From: JAPHTQ01 sp050302275 | GTDB lineage: Bacteria; Pseudomonadota; Gammaproteobacteria; Thiohalomonadales; Thiohalomonadaceae | Assembly (NCBI GenBank): GCA_050302275.1 | Contig: JBNLAT010000028.1 | Location: 1-39,360, forward strand | Direction: 5' to 3' | DNA: 39,360 bases | In this document: positions 17,728-25,624 of the stretch, one piece after another | How positions within the stretch are numbered: the stretch's first letter is position 1 | Layout of the letters: each line of letters begins with the position of its first letter | Program-made: the position numbers and the translations under genes | Notes under the pieces: generated by a model | Databases searched by the model: none | What the model saw: the letters and a program-made list of their open reading frames with translations, nothing else | Told to the model about the DNA's origin: nothing

Positions 17728-18405
17728 TTACAGGTTTTTACAAATCGGCAGGCTTTTCCCGATTTCATTGTTCAATACAGGTGTCAGCAAACTTGCCAGG
17801 AGCCCAATCAGCTGCCCCTTGAAGGCATTAACAATCGCATCGGCAATAGCATCCAGCAATGGATCAAAGATACCCAGGCCACTCAGGCTAACGGTAATTG
17901 TCCCGGTACTTACGGCGGGGGTACTGATGGTGATCTTGGTAATGCAGAGTTTACCGCCATCCAGGCTGATAATGATGGTGCCGGTGGCACTGGCACTGGG
18001 ACTGTTTACCTTCACCGAACCACCAAGGCCTACGCTTGGATGGATAAACCCACATTTTGCACCGACACTCCCACTTGCCGAGCCACTAAAACTGCTCCCC
18101 AATGAAGCGGCTAAATCGATATGACCGACAAACCCGCTATCCTGTGGTGTGAGTTCGGTTACCACCAGGCTGGATATGGTGGTTGAACTTAGACCGGTCA
18201 AATTGCCAACGTTATAGCTGGCATAAACTGTGGCATGACATATACCTAAATTGATTGAACCCGGTGACACAGTGCCACCAGCAACATGGGGCCAGGGATC
18301 AAGCCCCTGAGATTTGATTTCATTATCAATGGCCGTGTTGATCGTCGGCAGCGATTCGGCGATAAGTTCGTTAACAAGTTTTAGAATATCATTAGCAGAT
18401 GCCAT
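17728..18405 (-). CDS. Possible TULIP-fold lipid-binding protein (intact copy)
   Basis: A 225-residue protein without a signal peptide or membrane segment. It opens with an amphipathic helix (ILKLVNELIAESLPTINTAI), continues with long alternating beta-like Ser/Thr/Gly/Val stretches, and closes with a second amphipathic helix (DPLLDAIADAIVNAFKGQLI, then a leucine-rich tail). Helix, long curved sheet, helix is the pattern of TULIP proteins (BPI, Takeout, mite allergen Der p 7), which hold lipids in a tube. Assignment to this fold is my inference; no exact family is recognised. Three cysteines (GICHA, AKCGF, KLCIT) plus one near the C-terminus. AGGAG lies 9 bases before the ATG. A truncated second copy sits 5 kb away at 12469. 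Confidence 0.65.
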   Translation of the reverse strand: MASANDILKLVNELIAESLPTINTAIDNEIKSQGLDPWPHVAGGTVSPGSINLGICHATVYASYNVGNLTGLSSTTISSLVVTELTPQDSGFVGHIDLAASLGSSFSGSASGSVGAKCGFIHPSVGLGGSVKVNSPSASATGTIIISLDGGKLCITKITISTPAVSTGTITVSLSGLGIFDPLLDAIADAIVNAFKGQLIGLLASLLTPVLNNEIGKSLPICKNL

Positions 18406-18965
18406 TTATTTGTTCTCCTGTTTTATTTACCCCTTAATCTCGATCAAGGTCTGCCGGGGTATACCTTCCTTGAAATGGCTCGTTAGCCAATGGCAGATAG
18501 ATATAGCTTTTTTTGGTAGGAAATGGGGTGCAAAAGGTTAATCAGTTGTAAATTTTATCGATCATAGACCTCTACCTGGCATGCCCAGGAAGACGTCAAT
18601 CCATATGCCGGCACATCACCGACATAAAAATGGAAACCACAAGAACATGATCGCAAACCTTCTTACCCCTGGGCAGAAAACAACCCAACTCAACCACCTG
18701 AAAAAAAACGTAAAATATTCGTTACATGGCATGCAAATATGTAGATGCATACTATATTTCATCGCTTATTGTCAGCATCAAGATGCAACCAGATATAACA
18801 GTCATATCTGCGACATCAAATAACAATAGAGCAATAGTCAGTATACGAAGAAATGGGACACAACTTTGGCGGCAACTATTTTTTATGAGAACGTAACTCG
18901 TTAAAGACGTCGCGATACCTGAAAAGCGTCATGAGTAGGGATTAATTCAAGTAAGGGATAACACC
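18406..18965. other. 560-base AT-rich intergenic region
   Basis: Separates divergent genes (possible TULIP gene on minus, 114-residue gene on plus). I see no convincing gene; the longest open frame (about 18581-18823 plus) has no ribosome binding site and an unlikely composition. It contains a small TGGCT/AGCCA hairpin near 18478 and several A/T runs, but no clear operator or RNA gene. Confidence 0.6.
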
Positions 18966-19310
18966 ATGTCATACCCATTAGTAAATATTCACAATTCAAC
19001 CAACTATATCGCTAGCGGAACTGTCGATTACATGAGCATTTTCTGCTCTAATGATGACTACACAGTAACACCGAACACCAGTTGGCAGGCTTCAAGCCGA
19101 GGGGTTTGTTTGGTTACGAAGATTTCAGCCACGGTCAGAACTCCGGATGGCGACTTTCAGGCGACACCATATACTTCATCCGGCACATCCTATAGTCAGT
19201 TTGCGATAATTCAGGTTGGTCCTAATCAATTTGAAGTGACTCGCAGGGTTTCTGCAATGGAGGATGAGGTTCCCGCGGATTATAAAGAACCCACTGAACA
19301 ACAAAAATAA
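18966..19310 (+). CDS. Small hypothetical protein (114 aa)
   Basis: Unrecognised 114-residue protein with no signal peptide. It is rich in Ser, Thr, Tyr and Asn and looks all-beta: alternating short strands such as LVTKISATVRTPDG and SQFAIIQVGPNQFEVTRRV, then a short charged tail. Two cysteines (IFCSN and GVCLV). AAGGGA precedes the ATG. It is isolated: 560 bases without a gene upstream and a strong terminator-like hairpin about 110 bases downstream. The AT-rich surroundings suggest a transferred gene. No function assigned. Confidence 0.6.
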   Translation: MSYPLVNIHNSTNYIASGTVDYMSIFCSNDDYTVTPNTSWQASSRGVCLVTKISATVRTPDGDFQATPYTSSGTSYSQFAIIQVGPNQFEVTRRVSAMEDEVPADYKEPTEQQK

Positions 19311-19416
19311 GTAAAATTCAACACAATTACTTCATCACTCAAAGCCAGCAACACCTTCCTGTAGATGCTATCGCTATTGCATCAGCGTTACTGAATGAAG
19401 ACAGTGTTGATAGACA

Positions 19417-19450
19417 ATGACGTGTGGCCAATAGGCCACACGTCATTTCT
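19417..19450 (+). terminator. Long perfect hairpin terminator
   Basis: Thirteen-base-pair perfect stem ATGACGTGTGGCC / GGCCACACGTCAT, 4-base loop AATA, followed by TTCTGTTT. It lies between the 114-residue gene and the convergent M6 protease gene. Confidence 0.8.
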
Positions 19451-19519
19451 GTTTCACACCTTAAAAAGTGATCTATGTAATATCACCAATGCTTCAATGA
19501 GTAATTTCATACCCTCACT

Positions 19520-21472
19520 TCAGCCATTAGTTTTACCCACCTTTTCAAGTTGACTTACTGGCGGCCGTGTATCCTGCGCACCTTTTTTACCACCATCATT
19601 CCTGTACGGCTCACTAATTTTGAAGCCGAAGAATTTCTCACCATCTGACTTTCTTTGCAGAAGGTCATTTTTGACCATTCCAGCAAGATCCTTCAGAGGT
19701 TTCGGCGCTTTATCGGCAAACTCATCCAGGAAGACGATAACTTCATCTGGATTAGATAGTGCAGCATCACTGCCGCCCAATACCTCATCAATACTTGCTC
19801 TGTTTTCACGCATAATCTTGCCAAGTGACACTGCAAGCTCAGGGTTTTCCATAAGGACATCCAATGCCGCATCGGAATTCTCATAGAGAATGGATGTATA
19901 TACGGAACCAGTTTCCGAGTTGACCAGCACTGTGTCTCTGTATGATCTGGCCTGCATAACGTCTGAAGGTCCAAGATCGGCTTTTTTGTACAGGCTAAAC
20001 CATGATTTCACCGCGCATGTGGCATTGTGTTTAAACTGCGCCGTCATTGTCGCGCCGGGAGCAGAAAAGTTTGAAATCTCTATACCGGTACTCGTCCCAT
20101 CGTATTTCTTGCTATTTGGAGTCGTACAGGGACCGAATTTTTCACCTGAGTCGTAATAATCATCAGCATCAGCACCTCCACCACTCTCGATTTCTTCCAA
20201 GCCATCCGCCTCCATCAGGCGAAGAATTTTATGGGCACTATAGGAGTTGTTGTACTGAAAGTTCGTACCCGCGGCGTTGAGAGTGGCATCAACATGCCAG
20301 ATAAGCATACCGTCTGCTGGCATACCTGGCGCATCGTCATTCCCGACGCGCTGCCTGTTTTGCACGATAAAGTATTCACCAAAAACATTTGGCGCAGCGG
20401 GTGGCCACATTAGTACGCAATTCTGAGACGTCCCGGAAGCATCAAGGCTGACATTTTGTGTGCCACTGAATATATAAACAGGTGATATCCAGTCAAGCAA
20501 CCATTTACTGAAGCAGTTATGATCGCCTTTATTCCCTGCCATCATATCCAGTCCACCGACACCACCTTTCGGCCCAACACCATCATCATAATCGTAATAG
20601 TCAGGCAGACCGAGTGCATGGCCTGTTTCATGAATCACAACACGTGGGTTAAAGGCTCCACCAACCGGATTGGCTTCCCACTGCCATGAATATTTTTTAA
20701 AGCTCACACCGTCGAGCTTGTATGATGAATCCGAGAAGCTGGTCTGATATCCCCACCAGAAGTTGCCCCATCCATTGTTGGGGCCCGCCCATATGACCAC
20801 GAAGTAGTCGACGGTACCATCCCCATCATTATCATACTGACTGAAGTCGTGACCTTGTGCATCATAGTGATCCAGCACTTCCTTAATGAGACTCTCGCGC
20901 CCTGCTGTCGATTGGGTGACATCTGTTCGATCATAAGATGTTTGATACCATCCCAAAGTATTACCACTACCAAGATCGAGCTGGTTATATGAAGCGCGGT
21001 CATAATATGTTGCAAGGCTTTCATAAGGAGCCTGCGCAGCATCACCTGCGCCAAATAACTCACTATGGATATCATCGCGTGAGTTGGTATGTGTCTCGTC
21101 CTGAAAATCGATAAGCAATGCAAGAATTTTTACATTACCTTTCGTGGGCATCCCCTGTCGCCCTGAAGGAGGTGCCATAAGTGGTGCAGCACGGTTAATT
21201 TCATCCATATTCACGCCCTTTATTTCGAGACGTATTCGTTCGGCTCTATTCAGAGCGCGTTTCAGAAGGTAATCATCTACCTTATAATTCCCAAGCTCCT
21301 TCACAAAGTCATTGCGCTTCTTCAACTCTGTTCTACTCAACTGCTGAATCTGCTTTTTTTCCTGTTTATCGGGGCGTTCAAGCGCATACGCTGCACTTGA
21401 GCTTCCCAAAGCACAAGCTATAACTACAAAGCATTGCCACCACACCTGCGATGTATACATCCATTTTTTCAT
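19520..21472 (-). CDS. Secreted M6-family (immune inhibitor A-like) metalloprotease
   Basis: Extracellular zinc protease of 650 residues. A signal peptide (QVWWQCFVVIACALGSSSAA) is followed by a charged helical region to about residue 85, probably a propeptide. The catalytic domain carries the M6 zinc motif HETGHALGLPD with H281, E282, H285 and D291, and family landmarks KILALLIDFQDE, DNDGDGTVDYFVVIWAG and LDMMAGNKGDHNCFSKWLLDW. Beyond about residue 480 is an extra domain (QARSYRDTVLVNSETGSV...) resembling the region after CFI-box motifs of other exported proteins, though the CFI box itself is absent. AAGGAG precedes the ATG. It is the last gene of a minus-strand set, 43 bases after an emfourin-like gene. 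Confidence 0.9.
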   Translation of the reverse strand: MKKWMYTSQVWWQCFVVIACALGSSSAAYALERPDKQEKKQIQQLSRTELKKRNDFVKELGNYKVDDYLLKRALNRAERIRLEIKGVNMDEINRAAPLMAPPSGRQGMPTKGNVKILALLIDFQDETHTNSRDDIHSELFGAGDAAQAPYESLATYYDRASYNQLDLGSGNTLGWYQTSYDRTDVTQSTAGRESLIKEVLDHYDAQGHDFSQYDNDGDGTVDYFVVIWAGPNNGWGNFWWGYQTSFSDSSYKLDGVSFKKYSWQWEANPVGGAFNPRVVIHETGHALGLPDYYDYDDGVGPKGGVGGLDMMAGNKGDHNCFSKWLLDWISPVYIFSGTQNVSLDASGTSQNCVLMWPPAAPNVFGEYFIVQNRQRVGNDDAPGMPADGMLIWHVDATLNAAGTNFQYNNSYSAHKILRLMEADGLEEIESGGGADADDYYDSGEKFGPCTTPNSKKYDGTSTGIEISNFSAPGATMTAQFKHNATCAVKSWFSLYKKADLGPSDVMQARSYRDTVLVNSETGSVYTSILYENSDAALDVLMENPELAVSLGKIMRENRASIDEVLGGSDAALSNPDEVIVFLDEFADKAPKPLKDLAGMVKNDLLQRKSDGEKFFGFKISEPYRNDGGKKGAQDTRPPVSQLEKVGKTNG

Positions 21473-21515
21473 CTCTCTTCTCCTTTAGATTATCAGGATT
21501 TCACCTCACGACCGA

Positions 21516-22013
21516 CTACCTGGCAGACTGCATTACTCTCTCTACCAACTCTACCAATACAGATGGCACCGCATCATTTTCTGAGTGGAATCGTATTACT
21601 CGTTCACCGTGCTTATTCCTGATTGTCAGTTGATAGCCCCACCATGAAAATTCTGACTTGAATGGTGCCTTGTATTCACCACGCAGATCATCGGCCTCTA
21701 CCTTTCCCACTAGATGCAGCAACTCCTCCATGTCAGATGGTTTAACCTCCCCTTCCCTGAGTAACTCTCTCTCTCCAAATGTAAAAGCAAATACTTCATA
21801 TTTACCATCGCTACTGATTCGCACATCCGTGCCCTGGCTTTCCCAGTTGCGTCTTTCTAACTCGATATTCTGAAGATCATTCCTATCCCAGTACGACCCA
21901 GATGAATCGGATGTAGCACCATTTACATGATCCAAAGCACATGCACTGGCAGCGACAAACATTGATGCCAACACTATGATAATGGCGCGATTTAAGCTGA
22001 ATGTTCCGAACAT
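21516..22013 (-). CDS. Secreted small protein, emfourin-like protease inhibitor candidate
   Basis: A 165-residue protein with a signal peptide (NRAIIIVLASMFVAASACAL, cleavage near ALD). The C-terminal 80 residues follow the layout of emfourin, the small inhibitor encoded beside M4 proteases: a helix (SDMEELLHLVGKVEADDL), then strands WWGYQLTIRNKHGERVIRF, and a closing helix after DAVPSVLVELVERVM. The resemblance is by eye and short. Directly downstream on the same strand is the M6 protease gene, so a protease/inhibitor pair or a chaperone role is plausible. GAGG lies 7 bases before the ATG. Classic emfourins act on M4 enzymes; an M6 target would be new. Confidence 0.6.
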   Translation of the reverse strand: MFGTFSLNRAIIIVLASMFVAASACALDHVNGATSDSSGSYWDRNDLQNIELERRNWESQGTDVRISSDGKYEVFAFTFGERELLREGEVKPSDMEELLHLVGKVEADDLRGEYKAPFKSEFSWWGYQLTIRNKHGERVIRFHSENDAVPSVLVELVERVMQSAR

Positions 22014-22051
22014 AACTTACCCTCGCTTAATAACTGTGTATTTCACAGTGC

Positions 22052-22996
22052 TTATGGCGGGCCGTAGTTCACGTGTTTTACCGTGGCACCACCTGCCTCT
22101 GGTATCACAACGATAAATAGATGATTGAACTCGCCCTCCGGGATATTGCACGTGTTACCCGGTCCCCATGGCAAATAGGTTGGACAAACCGAAACCCCAC
22201 TCAAATTCTGGACAAGTTGTGGCACCGTGTTGCTATGACCAACGACGAGTACAGTTTGGTTCGAATAGTTACTAAGGATGTGAGCCGCAAGTTCTGGTGT
22301 CGTATCGATGGCAACTGGCAGAGATTGAATCGCTGCAGTGATCGTCGGATCGCAGCTGCCTAACCCCGCTAAGGGATGGCTTGATTGCTGAACCCGAATT
22401 GGGACACCCTGGGTGAGGGCTGCCGGTTGTGCCGTCTGTGCGGTACGACACCACTCGGTGGAAAAAACAGCACTGACATCCGCCATCGCTGCCAATTCGC
22501 CCAGATTGGCGGCACGTGAAACGCCTATCCCAATATTGTCCGGATCTGCCGCCAGGTTGGTATTCGCTGCATCGGATGCTTTTTCGGCATGACGGGACAG
22601 GATGACGACCGTTCCCTGATAGCGATGAAGGAAAATATTTCCCGTCTGCATCCCGTTTCCAGTGACAACAAAGAAACCGGGAGCACTGTCGTAGCTGGCA
22701 AATACCGGGTGCTCTGCGGTGACGCGATAGCGGCCTTTGGCAAGTTTTCGACGATAGAAACCACTGTCATTGGTGGTAGCTCCGTAGCTACTGCTGCCAT
22801 CCTCCTTTGTGAAGGTAATGTCCACATCGGAGATGGTTGGACCAATAGTCCCGTCCCCTTCACGCACATAGGCATGCCCCTGGAATCCAGTGCACCCGGA
22901 AAGTGTGAGAAATGCCAACATGATTAAGATAACCCTGACATCTCGACATGCATCAGGGGACCAGAACTTTTGAGGTAATACGTGAGATGTAGCCAC
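22052..22996 (-). CDS. Lipoprotein with carboxypeptidase-regulatory-like domain and histidine phosphatase domain
   Basis: A 314-residue lipoprotein. Lipobox LSGC puts the lipidated cysteine at residue 35. Residues 38-125 form an Ig-like carboxypeptidase-regulatory-type domain (DVDITFTKEDG ... TTNDSGFYRRKLAKGRYRVTAEH). Residues 128-310 are a histidine-phosphatase-superfamily domain with R135-H136 (SRHAEK), R183 (CRTAQTA) and H253 (VGHSNT), so the catalytic set appears complete. Substrate unknown; periplasmic or surface phosphate-ester hydrolysis is expected. The GTG start at 22996 is supported by AAGGAGG just upstream. First gene of a minus-strand set with the emfourin-like and M6 protease genes (gap 38 bases). 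Confidence 0.82.
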   Translation of the reverse strand: MATSHVLPQKFWSPDACRDVRVILIMLAFLTLSGCTGFQGHAYVREGDGTIGPTISDVDITFTKEDGSSSYGATTNDSGFYRRKLAKGRYRVTAEHPVFASYDSAPGFFVVTGNGMQTGNIFLHRYQGTVVILSRHAEKASDAANTNLAADPDNIGIGVSRAANLGELAAMADVSAVFSTEWCRTAQTAQPAALTQGVPIRVQQSSHPLAGLGSCDPTITAAIQSLPVAIDTTPELAAHILSNYSNQTVLVVGHSNTVPQLVQNLSGVSVCPTYLPWGPGNTCNIPEGEFNHLFIVVIPEAGGATVKHVNYGPP

Positions 22997-23044
22997 TTAA
23001 ACCCCTCCTTGTTATACGTGTTTATCCCTGTTCAAGGAGAATAG

Positions 23045-23158
23045 ACTGCCATCCGCTACAAAGCGACACACTTACAAGCCGATCAACCCTCGCGAACCAC
23101 CCTCAAACGCTTTAAAATCCCCCTCTGCGGACCAATTTATAGGCACACTGCCATCCGC
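23045..23158. repeat. Direct repeat ACTGCCATCCGC, 102 bases apart
   Basis: The 12-mer ACTGCCATCCGC occurs at 23045-23056 and 23147-23158, in the divergent interval between the accessory block and the TrpD2-like gene. The flanks also look alike (CTACAA vs AACGA after, GA vs CAC before). It lies at the junction where the dsr gene set resumes. Confidence 0.45.
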
Positions 23159-23174
23159 AACGAGAGATTAGCCA

Positions 23175-24179
23175 ATGAGCCAGCAAGAACACCCGTTTGC
23201 ACAATATGTCCGTATCCTCGGCAAGGGCCGCAACGGCTCCCGTGGCCTGACCGGCGACGAGATACGCGATGCGATGCGCATGGTGATGCGCCACGAGGTC
23301 GAGCCGATTCAGCTTGGGGCCTTCCTGATGCTGATGCGGGTCAAGGAGGAGAGCCCGGAAGAGGTCGCCGCGGCCGTTGAGGCGGTGCGCGAGAGCATGG
23401 CTATCCCTGCCGATGCGCCGAAACCGGACCTGGACTGGTCCTCCTATGCGGGCAAGAAGCGCGTTCTCCCCTGGTATTTGCTGGCGACCCTGCTGATGGC
23501 GGAGAACGGTATCCGTATCTTCATGCACGGTGCTGCGGGACACACCGCGGGCCGTATCTACACCAAGGATGTGCTGCCACAACTGGGCATTCCAGTGGCT
23601 CAGAGCCTCGATGAGGCGGCGAAACAGCTGGAACAGAACAACTTCTGCTACATCGACCTGGAGCACATGAGCCAGCGCCTCTACGAGATCATCGAGATGC
23701 GCCCCCTGCTCGGTCTGCGCTCTCCGGTCCACACCATCGCCCGCATGCTCAACCCGTTCAACGCCGACCACGTCATGCAGGGTATCTTCCATCCCGGCTA
23801 TCGCCCCACCCACCAGGAGGCGGGCCAGTTGCTCAATATGCCCCACCTTGCCGTGATCAAGGGTGAAGGCGGCGAGATCGAGCGCAACCCGGATATGGAG
23901 CTGCTGCTGCAGGGCGTCCGCCATGGCGAGATGTTCGAGGAGGAGTGGCCAGCCATGTTTGCCAAGCGCCACATCCGTCCGGACGAGATGGATGTGAACG
24001 ACCTGATCGCCGTGTGGAACGGTAGCAAGCAGGATGAATACGCCGAAGGCGCGGTGATCGGCACCGTCGCCCTCTCCCTCTACACCCTGGGCCGCGCCGC
24101 CAGCCGCGAAGAGGCGGAGACCCAGGCCCGAACCATGTGGGATGCGCGCAACCGCGCCCGTTTCGCCAACGCTGCCTAG
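23175..24179 (+). CDS. TrpD2/YbiB-like protein (anthranilate phosphoribosyltransferase fold)
   Basis: A 334-residue member of the glycosyl transferase family 3 fold, closest in layout to YbiB/TrpD2 of Escherichia coli, which binds nucleic acids and is not a tryptophan enzyme. The N-terminal helical bundle (GSRGLTGDEIRDAMRMVMRH ... GAFLMLMRVKEES) is typical. The phosphoribosyltransferase glycine loop of TrpD (GTGGD) is replaced by MHGAAGHTAGR, and the second landmark reads KGEGGEIERNPD. Other landmarks are RSPVHTIARMLNPF and HPGYRPTHQ. A protein of this type lies near dsrN in several sulfur oxidisers, as far as I recall. It is followed 17 bases later by dsrN, so the two are probably one operon. 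Its role in sulfur metabolism is unknown. Confidence 0.85.
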   Translation: MSQQEHPFAQYVRILGKGRNGSRGLTGDEIRDAMRMVMRHEVEPIQLGAFLMLMRVKEESPEEVAAAVEAVRESMAIPADAPKPDLDWSSYAGKKRVLPWYLLATLLMAENGIRIFMHGAAGHTAGRIYTKDVLPQLGIPVAQSLDEAAKQLEQNNFCYIDLEHMSQRLYEIIEMRPLLGLRSPVHTIARMLNPFNADHVMQGIFHPGYRPTHQEAGQLLNMPHLAVIKGEGGEIERNPDMELLLQGVRHGEMFEEEWPAMFAKRHIRPDEMDVNDLIAVWNGSKQDEYAEGAVIGTVALSLYTLGRAASREEAETQARTMWDARNRARFANAA

Positions 24180-24196
24180 CGCAATCTGAGGAATCG

Positions 24197-25612
24197 ATGT
24201 CACGACTGCTGCTCGGCGCCAGCCATAAATCCTCCGGCAAGACCACTATCACCCTGGGGATCTGCGCCGCCCTGGCCCATAGCGGGGTCAGGGTACAGCC
24301 GTTCAAGAAGGGCCCTGACTACATCGACCCGATGTGGCTGGGCCGCGCCGCCGGACAGACCTGCTACAACCTCGACTTCAATACCATGGGCCGCGACGAG
24401 ATCCGCGACGTCTTCGCCCGCCGCAGTGAGGGCAGCGACATCGCCCTGATCGAGGGCAATATGGGGCTGTTCGACAGCCTTGATGTGGAGGGCAGCGTCA
24501 GCAACGCCGAGATGGCCAAGCTGCTCGACGCCCCTGTAGTGCTGGTACTCGACGTCAAAGGGGCCACCCGCAGCGTGGTGCCGGTGATTATGGGCTTTCA
24601 GCAGTTTGACCCGGAACTCAACATCGCCGGGGTAATCCTCAACAAGGTGGCGGGTAACTGCCATGAGGACCGCCTGCATCAGGCCATCGAGCACTACTGT
24701 GACATCCCGATCCTCGGCTCTATCCGCCGTGACCGGCGCCTCGCTATCGACGAGCGCCACCTGGGGCTGATCCCGGGTAATGAGGCCTCCGAGGTGGACG
24801 CCAAGCTAGAGCAGATCCGCGAACTGATCGCCGCCCAGGTGGACCTGGAGGCGCTCCAGAGCATCGCAGCCACCGCACCCGCCCTGCCTGCACCACAGCC
24901 GCATTTTTTTCCGCCAGCGGCCGAGACAGTACGCATCGCCATCGCCCGCGACTCCGCCTTTGGCTTCTACTATCCGGACGACCTGGAGGCGCTGCAGGCC
25001 GCCGGGGCAGAACTGGTGCCCTTCAACGCCCTGAACGACAACAACCTGCCCGACGACATCGACGGCCTGTTTATCGGTGGTGGTTTCCCCGAGACCCATC
25101 TGGCCGAACTGGAAGCCAATCGGCCCCTGCGTGAGGCCATCTACAGTGCTATTGACGCTGGCCTGCCCGCCTACGCTGAGTGCGGTGGCCTGATGTATCT
25201 TTGCCGCTCCATCCAGTGGAAGGAGCAGCGCGGCGAGATGGTTGGTATCATCCCCGGTGACGTGGTGATGCACCGCATGCCGGTGGGCCGCGGGCTTGCC
25301 GAGATCGACGAAACCGAACATGCCCCCTGGCCCGGTAGCGAAACGGGCAAGCGTTATCCGGTGCACGAGTTCCACTACTCGGCCATCGAAAACCTGCCCG
25401 ATGGCCTGACCTACGCCTACCGCATGGAGCGGGGTCAGGGAATCAAGGAAGGTCATGACGGCATCGTCTACCGCAACCTGCTGGCCAACTACGTCCATCT
25501 GCGCGATGTGGCGGGTAATCACTGGGCACAGCGCTTTGTCGATTTTGTCCGCCAGCAACGCGATGAATTTCAAACTGGAGAGGCCGAGGCCTTTCTTCCG
25601 CCCTTTATGTAA
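24197..25612 (+). CDS. dsrN: DsrN, siroheme amidase (cobyrinate a,c-diamide synthase-like)
   Basis: ATP- and glutamine-dependent amidotransferase of the CobB/CbiA family, expected to convert siroheme to siroheme amide for DsrAB. It is 471 residues long. The N-terminal P-loop domain starts LLLGASHKSSGKTTITLGIC and contains KKGPDYIDPMW and LIEGNMGLFD. The C-terminal class I glutamine amidotransferase domain has IDGLFIGGGFPE and the nucleophile cysteine in YAECGGLMYL, with a late histidine at VHEFHYS. A longer frame begins at 24137 inside the preceding gene; the ATG at 24197 has TGAGGAA upstream. The window and dsrR location support DsrN rather than a cobalamin enzyme; no other cobalamin genes are nearby. 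Confidence 0.92.
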   Translation: MSRLLLGASHKSSGKTTITLGICAALAHSGVRVQPFKKGPDYIDPMWLGRAAGQTCYNLDFNTMGRDEIRDVFARRSEGSDIALIEGNMGLFDSLDVEGSVSNAEMAKLLDAPVVLVLDVKGATRSVVPVIMGFQQFDPELNIAGVILNKVAGNCHEDRLHQAIEHYCDIPILGSIRRDRRLAIDERHLGLIPGNEASEVDAKLEQIRELIAAQVDLEALQSIAATAPALPAPQPHFFPPAAETVRIAIARDSAFGFYYPDDLEALQAAGAELVPFNALNDNNLPDDIDGLFIGGGFPETHLAELEANRPLREAIYSAIDAGLPAYAECGGLMYLCRSIQWKEQRGEMVGIIPGDVVMHRMPVGRGLAEIDETEHAPWPGSETGKRYPVHEFHYSAIENLPDGLTYAYRMERGQGIKEGHDGIVYRNLLANYVHLRDVAGNHWAQRFVDFVRQQRDEFQTGEAEAFLPPFM

Positions 25613-25624
25613 CGAGGTACCCCG

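Noticed and set aside
17686..18105. A plus-strand gene over the possible TULIP gene
   Set aside because: It lies opposite the intact minus-strand gene whose protein is also matched by the second copy; the plus frame has no ribosome binding site and low-complexity composition.
17645..23117. The 13-mer AAACGCTTTAAAA at 17645 and 23105 as the ends of a mobile element
   Set aside because: A repeat of this length is expected several times by chance in 39 kb; no transposase or integrase lies between, and the flanks diverge.
24137..24196. N-terminal extension of DsrN
   Set aside because: It lies within the preceding gene and lacks a ribosome binding site; the P-loop protein begins naturally at 24197.
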